Shown one piece after another: positions 40,701 through 51,739 of a stretch of 64,000 nucleotides of DNA. Every line of letters begins with the position of its first letter. Position 1 is the stretch's first letter. A program made the position numbers and the translations under genes. The stretch is from contig NC_060892.1 of NCBI RefSeq assembly GCF_014805685.1, positions 11,724,990 through 11,788,989 on the forward strand, given 5' to 3'. The DNA is from Silurus meridionalis (taxonomy: Eukaryota > Chordata > Actinopteri > Siluriformes > Siluridae). A model generated the notes under the pieces. The model searched no databases, was not told the origin of the DNA, and saw nothing but the letters and a program-made list of their open reading frames with translations.

Positions 40701-43700
40701 AACCCACTTGGATACAGGGAATACACCGAAAATGGACACCAGCCCAAGTTTAAGTTGATATATGATTAATTAGTCTCCTCAAAAAGTATTGAAGGCCAAT
40801 TTTATTGTTTTTGTTATACACTAGTTATGACAATATTAGCTATTTAAAACATCATGAACATGTAAAATACTGTGACAACAAGTAACCAGATGAAATAGTG
40901 GTTCAGAATTCCACAGACTGTAGCACATTTGAAAATGTACAGCCCTCGGGTCATGAATTCTCTGCTAGCCAATATGGCTAACTAGTGTGCAAGTTAATTG
41001 ACCTTTTATGTCAAACCTAGCATATAAACATGCAAAGTAATGACTCAACAAAATAATAAAGCTTCAAAATCTCAAAATTGGAAACTCTTCCTGGAACAGA
41101 ATGACTGATTATTCTTTTACTATTTTATTGTTACACAACTATAATAAGGTATCTAAGAAAATTTAGGAGCATGTCTGTCTGAAGTTTAAGATGTTTCATG
41201 CAGATGTAGCATTAAACATAATAATATAATAAATATGATATTGTGTAATTAATACTGTAAATCACGGACATGGGTTAGCCAGTTTTGAAAAGAAAAATAT
41301 GAGTAATTACTTTTAAGATCTATAACCGCTAAGAAAGTTGTATTGACGATATTGTATTTCTGCACTAACGATTACTCGCACTACATTTAATAGTTTATTC
41401 AACAGGAAATTTCAGACTGTGCTGAATCTGACACAGTGTCTGAGACAAAGGGGTATCAAAAGGCCACAGTATAAAAACTTCTGTTTTTTTTCCTGTTATT
41501 TGTCTGGTTTATTTCCTCTCATGACATTTTCAGCCGTTCCAGTATCTGGGTTATTGATTCAGGATAAATTTGTAACAAATTATTGCTACAGGTTTATAGA
41601 AAATGGGCAGGTATTTTAAACATGAGATACGTAGTGTTTCAGACAGATTTGCCTGTTTTTACTGCTCAGCTGAGTGAAATGAACCTCTTCGGTCAGCAGG
41701 GATGCGAATCGGATTGAATAAAATATTAAAGCGCCTTAAATTAACCTCATAAAATAAAATGGACAAAACCCAGTCAGACCATGCGTGAGTGTGGACACTG
41801 CAGATTTAAATGTAAATGAATTCGGGCTGAGAGCGCAGGGAAGCAGGATCCGCACTAATGTAAATGTATTTATATACAGTAGTCTGTGATGTTAGACACA
41901 GATTTTTCTAGATCTTTCCTGAATGTCAGTGCTGGTTTTATAGCCTTGTTAAAGTGAGGCATGTTCACAATTTTGGGCTAAACTTAAAATTACAGGAGCT
42001 TGGCATGAACTTGGCAGTTACAGCCCAATAACTTGTGTAACATCAAACCGTTATTTATAAACAAATAAGCTCCTGAACTTATGGAATTTTTCAGGGCCAG
42101 ATAAGGTGACATTGTTTAATTATTAAGTTTCTATATGCTTATTTTGTGTTGATTTCAGCTATCGAGTGAAACATCATTATTAATATCTGTATTTTTGTGA
42201 TTTCTTTCCTATTGTAAAGGTTCATGAGGAAGAAAAGAGAAATGAAAATATCTGGCAGAAATCTTGATTCTTACTACTCATCATTTACTTCATCAATGTA
42301 CAGAGCCCAACACAATAATGAAAACAAGTAATGCATCTATTTGTTGTATGTTGTATGTATTATTGATGTATTCAGCCCTTGCTTTATATTTGTTCTCAAT
42401 ATTTAAACCCTGGATATGGGAATATGCACAGGATGTCTCATGAAGCACCTTAGATGCTTCACACTTTTCTGACCACAAGCTTCAGAATCTTGAAAAGGAG
42501 TCTCTGTGTGCATCACACATTCTTAAACAAATGTTCTGGTTAGAGATTTGTGTTAGAGTTCTGGGGTCAGCTATTGAATCGTCTCTGGGATTTGGTTGAG
42601 GGTGAATGATTTCACTTAGGGATTTGTTTTAGTCTTGGGATTTATTGCCACTAAGCTACCTTGTATTATATTTTGTTCTGTGGCTATAAAGGAAAAATGA
42701 CTTTGCACTCTGAGTGGGTAGCAGACAGAAAACAGCACCTCCATGAGCTAACAATAACACAGTGCAAACAGTCCAGGTTAGATTTCCTTAATGTACTTTT
42801 ACTCAGTGAATCTGTGATAACACACATTTTCTAAAAATGATAGTAGTACAATACAAACAAATGTTAACACTTTTCCAGCCATGTAGTCACTAAACTGTTA
42901 CCACAAAGTTGGAGGCACAATTGTGTAAGATGCCTTTGGATGCAGTAGCATTCAATTTTCCCTTCACTTGAACTATAAGACCCAAACCTGTTTCAGCATG
43001 ACAATGCTTCTGTGCACAAAGCGAATTCAAGGAAGGTATGGTTTACATGGTTTGGAGTGGAAACATTTGTGTGGCCTGCTGTAGAGCATTTACCTTAACC
43101 CTATTCAACACCTTTGTGATGATTTAAAATGCTGAATTCACCCCAGACCTTCTCACCTTACATCAGTACCTGGCTTTATTAACGCCCTTGTTCCTGAATG
43201 CGCACAAATATCTATAAAACACAACCAAAATCTTTTTAGAAGAGTGAAGGTTGTTATAACAACAAATGGGTACTAAATGTAGAATGTACATTTTATGGTC
43301 AGGTGGCCACAGAATTCTGTTATAGCACCACTTTCCTTATAAGGCATAAAATTGAATTGCCCTAATTAAAGTGCCAATTATTTTTTCATTATGCAAATTC
43401 AAACAGTGCAACACTGTTTTCAGTAGAATAAGTTCTGCACATCTGCTGATAGGTGTACAATTAAGAAAAATTGCCATGTGTCATTTTATCCAGTCACTGC
43501 CATTTACATATATTATTTAGCCAAATCAGCCTGTCAGACCAGAGAGCTACTAAGTAAAAAATTGGAGTGTTTTTATTGTATTTGTCCTCCCTGGTCTGAT
43601 TAGCGAACTCTTGGAATTGATAATGTAGTTTATGGGAAAAGTGAAAAGCCACAACAAACCAAAACATAATGACAAATTGCCTAAATTATCTCATATACCA

Positions 43701-45062
43701 TCATCACCAATTTGCCTTTTTTTTAGGTTTAAAACCGATGACACTATTCATTCATTCATGCTAGCTAATCCTTCCATATGACTAAGCCTTCGTAAATTTT
43801 AATTGAGTACCCCTGGGATAGAGATTAAAGGTTTGGGCCTGTTTCTGTGTCCCTTCCTGTTGGAATTAATGACATTTTTTGTTAACCCACCTTAGAATTT
43901 TTTATATATATTCCACATATTGGGGAAGTTTTATTGGATAAGGATGTTTTGTCATATATTAAATAGTAGCTATTAAGCATACATTAAAGAGCAACTCCAG
44001 CAACCTTAATTCATTTTTCTCTCCAAGTCTTCAAACACCATCTGCTTCATCCACATCTGGATGCCCTGATGTAATAGCCTGTATGGAATATTCATGACAG
44101 AAAGACATTCTATTTACTTATTTGCTGGAATAAGACATGTATTTTGTAGCTCAAGCGCTCGACAGACAAAATAAGCAAACCCTTTAATTCCCTGGAGCTG
44201 ATTACGGCTTCATAAAGCTCACTGTGTTGCTGCCTTCAACAAAGCTTAATGGCAGAAATATCTTTAGCTGTTCTGTAACACAGTCTGTGTTGTGTCACAT
44301 ACAGCCCTTGTGTCATATACAGATCTTTCACCCATCTGTATATTCCATCTGAATGTGTTAAATATGAAGCATTAAGTCCATTAATATTACGTTTTTTAAA
44401 ACTTGTTTTAAACCTGATGCATGGTTAGTGGTTACAAACAATTAAGTTATTTCATTGAGGAAGGAAAGTTTATTTGATTGTATTCAGTGGTAATGCATGT
44501 TTATATTCATGTAATGGTCCAATACCTTTAATTTGCAAAGCATTTTTATTTATGTTGGTAAACAAATGAGTGAGTTGCAGGTAGCTTGAATGGAGGAGTT
44601 TTACCTGCATGACAGGTTAAATAAATATTACAGTTTATTCTATGGACAGATGTGTTTTTTGTTTGGTGCTGAACATTTACTTGATTATCAGTACTGAAAC
44701 AAACAATGAAAACAATACAAATAGGAACAGAATCAGTGAGTTTGGAAGCCACAGCCATTGAATCCTAACATTCCCTTTGTTGCCTGGAGACAATTCAATT
44801 CGATTGACCACACTTTTTTTCTCTGTGTCATTACGGTCAATCACAGAGACACTAGCCAGTCTTGGGCGTTCTCAAGCTTATGTACGCATTGTAAGGCCTA
44901 TTGCTTTCCTCAGAGTATGTTATGCTGCCTTGTGATGCAGCAGTTCAAAAATATGTTTTTTATGGTATTGTAAAAAGCTTTTTTCTTTAACAATCACACT
45001 GCTTTACTCTCTTCTAGAAAATTCTAAATTATTGAAAATATGTACCATTTTCAGGTTTTTTT

Positions 45063-45118
<56 letters not shown>

Positions 45119-45841
45119 TGAGTGAGTGAGTGAGTGAGTGAGTGAGTGAGTGAGAGGGAGAGAGAGGGAGAGAGGGAGAGAGAGGGAGCTCAGTACTCCT
45201 GGTGCAGCTCCTGTGTGTACTGCAGTAGGTTTTTTGCAGTGGAACCCGCATAATGAATGCAGTTCAGCCGGACGGAAGGCCTGAAAGACCTGAAATGCTG
45301 CAGCATTATCAATGTGTTCTTTATGCTCCTGCATGAGATCTTCACAATCAAATGCTCATTTTATTTCTTGCCTTCACAACCTTGCAGTGTGCAAACAAGC
45401 AAATAAATCAAACAAAAAAAACCAAAGCCACAGATAGAGCTTTATAACAGTACAGTGTGCTTTGACTTGGCTCTGCAAATTTTCCTATAATCCGGATCGT
45501 TGTTACTAAAATTACAAACCCAAGAATCATGTTGTCTTTGTGAAAAGTGAGTGCGCCGGTTGTCACCACCTCACCGTTTGACCTATATACTGTAGTTCCA
45601 CTTTACTAGAACGTTCTCACAACGCTTAAGACAAATCCGACCAATCAGAGTGCTTCTTCCACAGCTGGCCTGGAAACCCAGTCATCTCCACCATGTGTAA
45701 CTGCACCACACAGAGAAATGAGGCCAGGAGTCCCTGTGCAGCTCCGCATGTATTTTCACACAGACACTAACACTAAACAAACCTGAAGTAACCAAAAGGA
45801 AAACTTTTAAATTTTTTTTATTTTTTAATGTGTCTGGTTTT

Positions 45842-45907
<66 letters not shown>

Positions 45908-47767
45908 AATATTTTAGAACATGCCCACACACATGGGGTGCTTGAGTAATAGTGTGGACTATCCTCATGTTACATTGATGTTATGCAGAAACAAGCATCA
46001 GTTAAGGCAAATAAGCATAATCATGAGGACTAAGTTCTCTGGTGGTCTAGTGGTTAGGATGCAGCGCTCTCAATGCTGGGGCCCGGGTTCGATCCCCGGT
46101 CAGGAAACCGACCCCAGCCATTAGGGTTGCACAAGCATTAGTGCTGGTCCCAAGCCCGGATAAATGGGAAGGGGTTGTGTTAGGAAGGGCATCCAGCGTA
46201 AAAACGTGCCAAATCAAACATGCGGATGATCTGCTGTGGCGACCCCTAATGGGAGCAGCTGAAAGAAAGTTATGAGGACTAAATGTCCAATAGGACTCTT
46301 CTAAGTGTGTGTTTTGTATTGCAGATGTGTGCGGGCTCTAGTTTAGAGACCTGTTGTTCCCTCAGGCAGGAAATCCACACCAGGAAAGAATAAACTGCAG
46401 CACAAGCTCTTGTCTTACTGGCTTACTGGCTCTTGTGTGAACCACCGTGGGGGCAAAAGTTGTTGAATTCTGATTAGTCAGAAGGTGTTGATTTTTTATT
46501 TTTCCCGCAGCTGACATTAATTTCAAATGTAATTTAAATCACAAGTTTATATTATTGTACTTCTTAGAATATGTGATTGTTTCAGTAATAATCATGTACA
46601 CAGGAAGCATCAATATAAACTCGGCTTAGTATATGCGTTTGAATGTTTTCTCATTTAACAAAAAGGATTAAAAGGATTCTCTAGTGTCAGTGCTTTGATA
46701 CAGTGTTACATATTGTAAGGGCAAGAGAAATGTAAAACTACAGGGCATGCTGTTGTAGGAAAATAATCAACTTCTGGGTGGTACGTTTAACTCTGCTTCA
46801 CATATTTAACTATTGTTTTATTCCTTATATGTTATATGTGTTGGTGAGTCAGTTTTCGATCCTGAGCATTGGTTATTGTGTGTGTGTAGAGGCCGACTAG
46901 TTCTCTGCGTGCCTGCTGTATCTCCATTTGATGTTGAACGATTGTGTGAATGTGTGGAGCTTTGGACTTTTTTATTTGGTTTAAAATAGGCAGAAGTAGA
47001 GGACAAAGTAGCATGGAGACGGATGATCCGCTGTGGCGACACCTAATGGGAGCAACCGAAAGAAGGACTTTCTTATTTGTGCCTATTGTTTTAGTTTATA
47101 AAACTAAATGAAAACGTCATTCTGTTTACAATGACTTATTTTTTTGGGTCCTATTCATGAATAGGACGAATATAAATAGCAATAGTGCTTTATCTCATGG
47201 TCTTGTCGTGTCTGAAAAAAATCAACCACACTTTACAAAATAGCCACTGGAGAGCAGTATAAACACAAGAAATATTTTTTCTTTTTTAACCAGGATGTAA
47301 AGGGTTCCAAAAATTGCACCGTAGCCTGAACGAAACCGCTCAGGTGATGCTAAATGTGTTGGTTTGGTGTTAGCAGGGATGTTCTCACTACACGTTCATT
47401 GAACAGCCCAATCCACCCCAAGACAAGGAAGGTTATCGTTTTACCGTTGCTGTACCGGCAATATGATTTTGCCCCGGAATTTACTTGATGGAAGATATAG
47501 TCGTCTCCCATTTGTTTATTATTGTTTTGTTTATCAACGAGTATAACTCTTATATACATGTTTAATGTAGTATTTCTAAAATCCTGCATGTATTTATAGA
47601 AATATTTGCGAGTAAAGAGCGATTTTTGCACTACCCATGAGCCTTTGCTTTCTTCATTTGCATACCAACAGGCCGATCTCAAGTGGGCGGGATTATACAG
47701 AGGAAACAAGCCAAACGCATGAAATATCATTGCACCTATTGCATGTTTAATGAAAAACAAGTTTTAT

Positions 47768-47846
<79 letters not shown>

Positions 47847-50800
47847 AAAAACTATATATTTATATAAAAACTATGCATTTATATATAAATAATATATATT
47901 ATGTATTGACTAATATGTTTATTTATTTTTATTCTGCCTTTCTTTTTCAGGTCGCACTTCTGGGAATGGACATTGTGTCTGCTTTAGTGACCAGATTACA
48001 AAATCGCTTTAAATCCCAAATTTTAACAGGTAAAAAGAAAATCTTAAACACTGCTGTATTTATTACAGATGACCTCACTCCTTTATTATATTTAATGAAT
48101 AGAGAGAATGGATCGTTTACAGACTGAAATGACCCATTCACACCTGACTCATTATAAAGGTTTTCATTGTCATAAGAATAGGTGTAGCTTTTCCGTCTTT
48201 GTCTTTTTTGTCTTCAGTTCTGCCCAGTTTAACAGATCGTTTAGGTGATGCTAAAGACCAAGTAAGAGACCAAGCCCAGGCTCTTCTACTAAAAATCATG
48301 GATCAAGCTGCAAATCCACAGGTCTGTACACCCTTACTAGCGAAATAATTGATTTAGGAAGAAGCCCAGTTTTAAACAGTCCACTCAGTTTTGTTTTTTT
48401 AATACATAAAAACTCATTCCAGTGATATGCTTTATACTTTGTGTGGGCCATGCTAATTATTTGATATTTAGCTAATTTATCATATATTGCTGTGTGCTTT
48501 AAACCTTGTGATCTGCCGTTTGCAGTATGTGTGGGATCGAATGTTGGGAGGATTCAAACACAAGAACAACAGGACCAGAGAGGCTGTCTGTTTTTGCCTT
48601 ATTTCTACACTAAACATGTGAGTATCACCTGTTGTCCAGTCTGCACATTATTTTAAATGGGCATGAAAATAGAAATAATTTTTAATCTGACTTCTTCAGA
48701 TATGGAGCCCAGGGTTTAACTCTGAGCAAGATTGTGCCTCACATATGCCACCTATTAGGAGACCCTACAAGTCAGGTACAGTACAGTGTCTGTTGTAGTT
48801 GGGGTTTTAAAAAAAAGTCATGGGGCTAAATGTGAAATGTTGGGTTTGTGTGCCATCTAGTGGCTAAATAATATACTACAAAAATTTACATGTTAGTGTA
48901 TGGTAGTTTATTGTATGCATCTTTCTCTCTTTCTCTTTTATTTTCTTTCTCTCTTTCTGTGGCTCATGTACATAAACATTAGGCTCTGTACATTCAAACG
49001 CTAATATACAGCTGTGTTTTTGCAGAGCCTATTTCATAGTAACACTGTTAGCAAGGACATAGATCATTTACTAGTAACTCAGCACAAACGCATTGCACAG
49101 CTTCATTGCATTCTGGAATTTTGAGTCCAATATTTGTAGTCTCCACTGATTCTACTTTAGATTCCTCATTAATATGACAATGTAGATTGATGAAATACAA
49201 TATTTAATTTTTGGGTATAAAATCTCGTATAACCAGGCCAGGAACAAACTATCAAAGGAGATCAAATTGGCTAAAAAAAAAAAAAGGTTGTAGCCAACGA
49301 CCCGGCATCAGTATGGACAGAGAATCAACAACTGGCTGAAAATATGAATGCGTTTTACTGCCGGTTTGAAAAGCCCAGTTTACCACCTGGCATCCCCTTT
49401 AATGCCAGGTGGTTGCTCTCATATCTGTGATCATGAAGTCATTTGAAAGCCTGGTCCTGGCCTACCCGAAGGACATCACCGTACCTTTGCTGGATCCTCT
49501 TCAGTTTGCCTACAGAGCAAACAGTTATGCGATGCAGTCAACATGGGACTGCATTATATTCTGTAACATCTTGAAAGACCTTGGACCTATGCAAGGATCT
49601 TATTTGTAGACTTCAGTTTGGCCTTTAATGCAATAATTTCTGACCTTCTCTCAGCCAAACAGACCCAGCTCTCAGTGCCCACCCCAATCTGTCAGTGGAT
49701 AGTGAGGCTGGGCAAACTCAAATCCAGGTCTCTTACTATCAGCACTGGTGCTCCCCAGGTTTGCTTTCTTTCCCCACTGCTCTTCTCTCTGTACACAAAT
49801 GACTGCACCACTAAAAACTCCTCTGTCAAGCTCCTGAAGTTTGCAGAGGACTCTACAGTCATCAGCCTCATCCAGGACGGAGACGAGTCTGCTTACAGAT
49901 AGGAGGTTAAAGAGTTGGGAGCCTGGTGCAATTACAACAATCTGGAGCTCAACATGCTCAAAACAGTGCAGATGATCATGGACTTTAGGAGAAATTCCCC
50001 AGCACTCCCCCCACTCACCATCCTGAACAGCACTGTAACAACAGTGGAGTCATTCAAGTTTCTGGGTACCACCATCTCTCAGGACCTGAAGTGGGACAAT
50101 AATATTGACTCCATTGCTAAAAAGGAGCAGAGGTTATACTTCCTTCACCAACTGAGGAAATTCAACCTGCCACAAGAACTGCTGAAACAGTTCTACTCAG
50201 CCATCATTGACTCTGTCCTGTGTACATCTATAACTGTCTGGATTGGGTGAGCTACCAAATCAGACATCAAGAGGCTACAGCAGATGGTCAGGACTGCTGG
50301 GAGGATTATTGGGGCACCACTGCCTTACATTTAAGATCTTCACTCCTCCAGAGTGAGAAAAAGGGCTAACACCCAGCCCACTCTCTTTAAACTGTTGCCT
50401 TCTGGTCGGCGCTACAGAGCACCGACTACCAAAACAGCCAGGCACAAAAACAGTTTTTCCCGCAGGCTATACTCAGCATGAACAATTTAAATATTCATAA
50501 CTACACATTGTTCATCATAACTGGCACATTTATACATAGAATCCAAATAGTCAATTTGTAAACTGCACACTTGTAAATAACATCTGTACATTTGTTTAAA
50601 CAATATTTCGACTTCTTTATATTTCGACAATATTTAATTGTCTGTTTTACTTATATTTTGGTATAATATGTCTGTACTTTCTCCTGCACTGGAAGCTCCT
50701 GCCGCTAAGACAAATTCCTTGTGTGTATAAACATACTTCGTAATAAAGCGATTTCTGATTCCGATTCTGGAAATGTTGAGTAAGAAAAGTTTTTTTAAGC

Positions 50801-51361
50801 TTACAGTGAAATCTGATTGTTAGATCCATTTTTTCTCTTTACATATTCTATTATAACTGCACTAACAATGTGTAACCGTGATGTTTGAGCAGAACACAAC
50901 CACAATGCTGATGTGTTTCTCTCCGTTTCCTTCCTAAATCATTATGTAAATTATGGTTGCTTGTGTCCAAGTCTGAATTTCTCTGTTCTAGGTTCGAGAT
51001 GGAGCTATGAACTGCCTTGTGGAGATTTACAGACATGTAGGAGAGAAAGTGCGAATGGATCTGGGGAAAAAAGGGTTGCCACAATCTCGGTATGACTTTT
51101 TAAAATGTATTATTATTATTTGAATGCTGCCACATCAGAATATGCTGCTTTATTTTAGACCTTTTGGGAACTTCCCTGTTTTGGTTTTCCTGCATGTGAC
51201 CGAAGTTCTCACTTGTAAACATTTAGCAGTGTGATAACGTTAATGGGAGCGCTGCAATTCTTCTCTCGTGGTTTTTCTCTCTCTGTTTTTGTTTAGGTTG
51301 AATGTCATTTTTAGCAAATTTGACGAAGTAAATCGATCAGGGAATATGGTGCTGTCTGCAG
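34104..51361 (+). CDS. clasp1: CLIP-associating protein 1, coding exons for the TOG1 region (3'-partial)
   Basis: Coding exons are 34104-34298, 47951-48029, 48218-48321, 48526-48617, 48700-48775, 50992-51089 and 51297-51361. They total 709 nt (236 codons, ending in phase 1), all with AG/GT sites and an unbroken frame. CLASPs bind microtubule plus ends and kinetochores through TOG domains and promote rescue and pausing. The encoded part is the N-terminal TOG1 HEAT-repeat array: MEYIVGQVMQKDLGRRLQVG, LGMDIVSALVTRLQ, LPSLTDRLGDAKDQVRDQAQ, YVWDRMLGGFKHKN, LSKIVPHICHLLGDPTSQ, VEIYRHVGEKVRMDLGKKG, NVIFSKFDEV. Wording matches CLASP1 (LEQDQTMLD, ATSWVNSSN) better than CLASP2. Intron 2 (13.6 kb) holds an antisense snRNA gene. 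Later exons are beyond the window. Confidence 0.93.
34629..34701. repeat. (TA)n microsatellite
   Basis: About 36 uninterrupted TA units in clasp1 intron 2. Confidence 0.95.
35857..36768 (-). mobile_element. Tc1-like transposon, decayed, transposase on the - strand
   Basis: The ends are CTATGCATCCGGAAAG at the left and TTTCCGGATGCACTG at the right, an inverted pair inside TA dinucleotides. The - strand frame 36488-36231 keeps the middle of the transposase (FQQDNDPKYT with the second catalytic Asp, VLEWPSQS). The N-terminal half and the last catalytic Glu region are damaged. Confidence 0.8.
36780..37690. other. clasp1 intron 2, no gene seen
   Basis: AT-rich sequence between two transposon relics. 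Short frames only, none with recognisable domains. Confidence 0.5.
37690..38560 (+). mobile_element. Mariner/Tc1-type relic split by a Tigger-like MITE
   Basis: Translation around 37770-37890 gives NNAPVDKAKFMKTW and VNPTKHLWDTV, a degraded DDE transposase (compare the second copy at 42955). After the inserted MITE the relic resumes with CTGATTGCACCCCAGG (38473 on). Confidence 0.6.
37880..38461. mobile_element. pogo/Tigger-like MITE
   Basis: A 582-bp insert with terminal repeats CAGTAAAACCCTGTTG and CAACGGGGTTTTACTG (one mismatch as inverted copies), flanked by TA on both sides (37878-37879 and 38462-38463). The CAGTAAAACC end is typical of Tigger. Remnants of a basic N-terminal stretch (KKKVNRITIETKK) around 38140-38180 suggest derivation from a pogo transposase. 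Confidence 0.75.
38660..42900. other. clasp1 intron 2 interior, mostly unique AT-rich DNA
   Basis: No gene was found. It contains a (GT)-rich patch at 39118-39180 and one dispersed repeat (40455-40745). Confidence 0.5.
40455..40745. repeat. Dispersed repeat with CATTCACACCTA / GGTAGGAGGAAAC motifs
   Basis: It contains CTGGGCTGGACGCCAGACCA, CTCATTCACACCTAGGG, GGATGGTAGGAGGAAACAGGAGAACC and AAAACCCACTTGGATACAGGG, a sequence block very common in fish genomes. No frame. Class uncertain. Confidence 0.5.
42930..43340 (+). mobile_element. Mariner/Tc1-type transposase relic, second copy
   Basis: Same family as 37690: CCCAAACCTGTTTCAGCATGACAATGC, TGTGCACAAAGC, AACCCTATTCAACACCTTTG, CTAAATGTAGAATGTACATTTTATGG. 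Conceptual translation gives FQHDNASVHKANS with the second catalytic Asp, followed by frame damage. Confidence 0.6.
43980..44290. other. Possible conserved non-coding element in clasp1 intron 2
   Basis: Unique, moderately GC-balanced, non-repetitive sequence with homeodomain-like TTAATT/TAATAG cores and a GCTGATTACGG box. It has no frame longer than a few codons. This is a judgement by texture only. Confidence 0.25.
45066..45190. repeat. Compound (GT)n(GAGT)n(GAGAGG)n tract
   Basis: About 26 GT units, then about nine GAGT units, then a purine-only GA/GAGGG tract to 45187. Confidence 0.95.
45848..45903. repeat. (TA)n microsatellite
   Basis: About 28 TA units in clasp1 intron 2. Confidence 0.95.
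46034..46271 (+). mobile_element. Full-length tRNA-Glu-derived SINE
   Basis: The head at 46036-46107 is tRNA-Glu-like (A box TGGTCTAGTGG, B box GGTTCGATCCC, CTC in the anticodon position). The body has CCCAAGCCCGGATAAATGGG and AGGAAGGGCATCCAGCGTAA, and the tail GGCGACCCCTAATGGGAGCA. It is bounded by an exact 11-bp target duplication ATGAGGACTAA (46023-46033 and 46272-46282). Pol III-transcribed and mobilised by a partner LINE. Confidence 0.9.
47018..47066 (+). repeat. SINE tail fragment
   Basis: CGGATGATCCGCTGTGGCGA and CCTAATGGGAGCAACCGAAAGA match the 3' tail of the 46034 SINE. Confidence 0.75.
47276..47292 (-). terminator. snRNA 3' box of U4atac (candidate)
   Basis: On the - strand, 13 nt after the RNA end, the sequence reads GGTTAAAAAAGAAAAAA. 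It fits the GTTTN0-3AAARNNAGA-type 3' box that directs Integrator processing of Pol II snRNAs. Confidence 0.55.
47305..47434 (-). ncRNA. rnu4atac: U4atac minor spliceosomal snRNA
   Basis: A 130-nt RNA gene antisense in clasp1 intron 2. Read 5' to 3', it starts AACCTTCCTTGTCTTGGGG, the U6atac-pairing strand (stem II). The 5' stem-loop follows: arms GGGCTGTTC and GAACATCCC enclose AATGAACGTGTAGTGA, the kink-turn bound by the 15.5K protein. Then come CTGCTAACACC (stem I side) and AACCAACACA, a 3' stem-loop CCTGAGCG/CGTTCAGG, and the Sm site AATTTTTGG near the 3' end. Remembered human U4atac has the same order, length and the GGTGCAATTTTTGGAA end, with a different but still paired 5' stem. The RNA carries U6atac into the minor (U12-type) tri-snRNP. 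Human RNU4ATAC also lies in CLASP1. Intact stems and flanking elements argue against a pseudogene. Confidence 0.92.
47630..47663 (-). promoter_or_regulatory. Distal sequence element of the U4atac gene (octamer plus ZNF143/Staf-like site)
   Basis: An octamer ATTTGCAT lies at 47656-47663, 222 bp upstream of the RNA start, where vertebrate snRNA enhancers sit. Next to it, ACTACCCATGAG (47630-47641) resembles the Staf/ZNF143 motif. A proximal element is expected at about 47484-47500, but no convincing match was seen. Confidence 0.6.
47776..47844. repeat. Compound (TA)n(GA)n tract
   Basis: About 11 TA units followed by about 22 GA units, 107 bp upstream of clasp1 coding exon 3 (47951). Confidence 0.95.
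49230..50765 (+). mobile_element. Rex1/Babar-like LINE copy, inactive
   Basis: Pieces of a CR1-group reverse transcriptase in shifting frames: LLDPLQFAYRANSYAMQ (49490), AIISDLLSAKQTQLSVPTPI, STGAPQVCFLSPLLFSLYTN, LKFAEDSTVI (the F-A-D-D box reads FAED), LELNMLKTVQMIMDFRR, FKFLGTTISQDLKWD, YFLHQLRKFNLPQELL. Stops and frameshifts occur throughout. The 3' end (AATAAAGCGATTTCTGATTC at 50742) is the usual short-repeat tail. It lies in the intron between clasp1 exons 48775 and 50992. Confidence 0.8.
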
Positions 51362-51739
51362 GTAAGTGATTACACATCAGCTCTTCTTTGTATATTTTTG
51401 TTTTTGGGTTTGTAGGATAAAACGGTGCAACACTTCTACTGTTTGTTTTACAGTGGATTATACTGGATTTTTTAAACCCATGCACAACAGCATAATAATA
51501 AAATACACAAAATGGTATGAAATGGAATTTTCTGCTGTAGACTCATTCAGCTGATCTGTGATAGTTGTGTCAGGGGATTAGATTGTTTCAGGTCCTAGAG
51601 CCAAATCTGGCCCGCGGAGTAATTATTTTTGGCCCGCAAGATCATATCAAATGTGTATTAGTGCTGGCCCGCCCGTATATAGCGCATATACCGCTAATAC
51701 TACGAATCCCAGAATGCTTTGTTAGTGCGCGGGCGCGTC

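Noticed and set aside
46036..46107. A functional tRNA-Glu (CTC) gene
   Set aside because: The A and B boxes are good, but the acceptor stem has several mismatches, and the block continues into a SINE body bounded by an 11-bp duplication. It is the SINE head.
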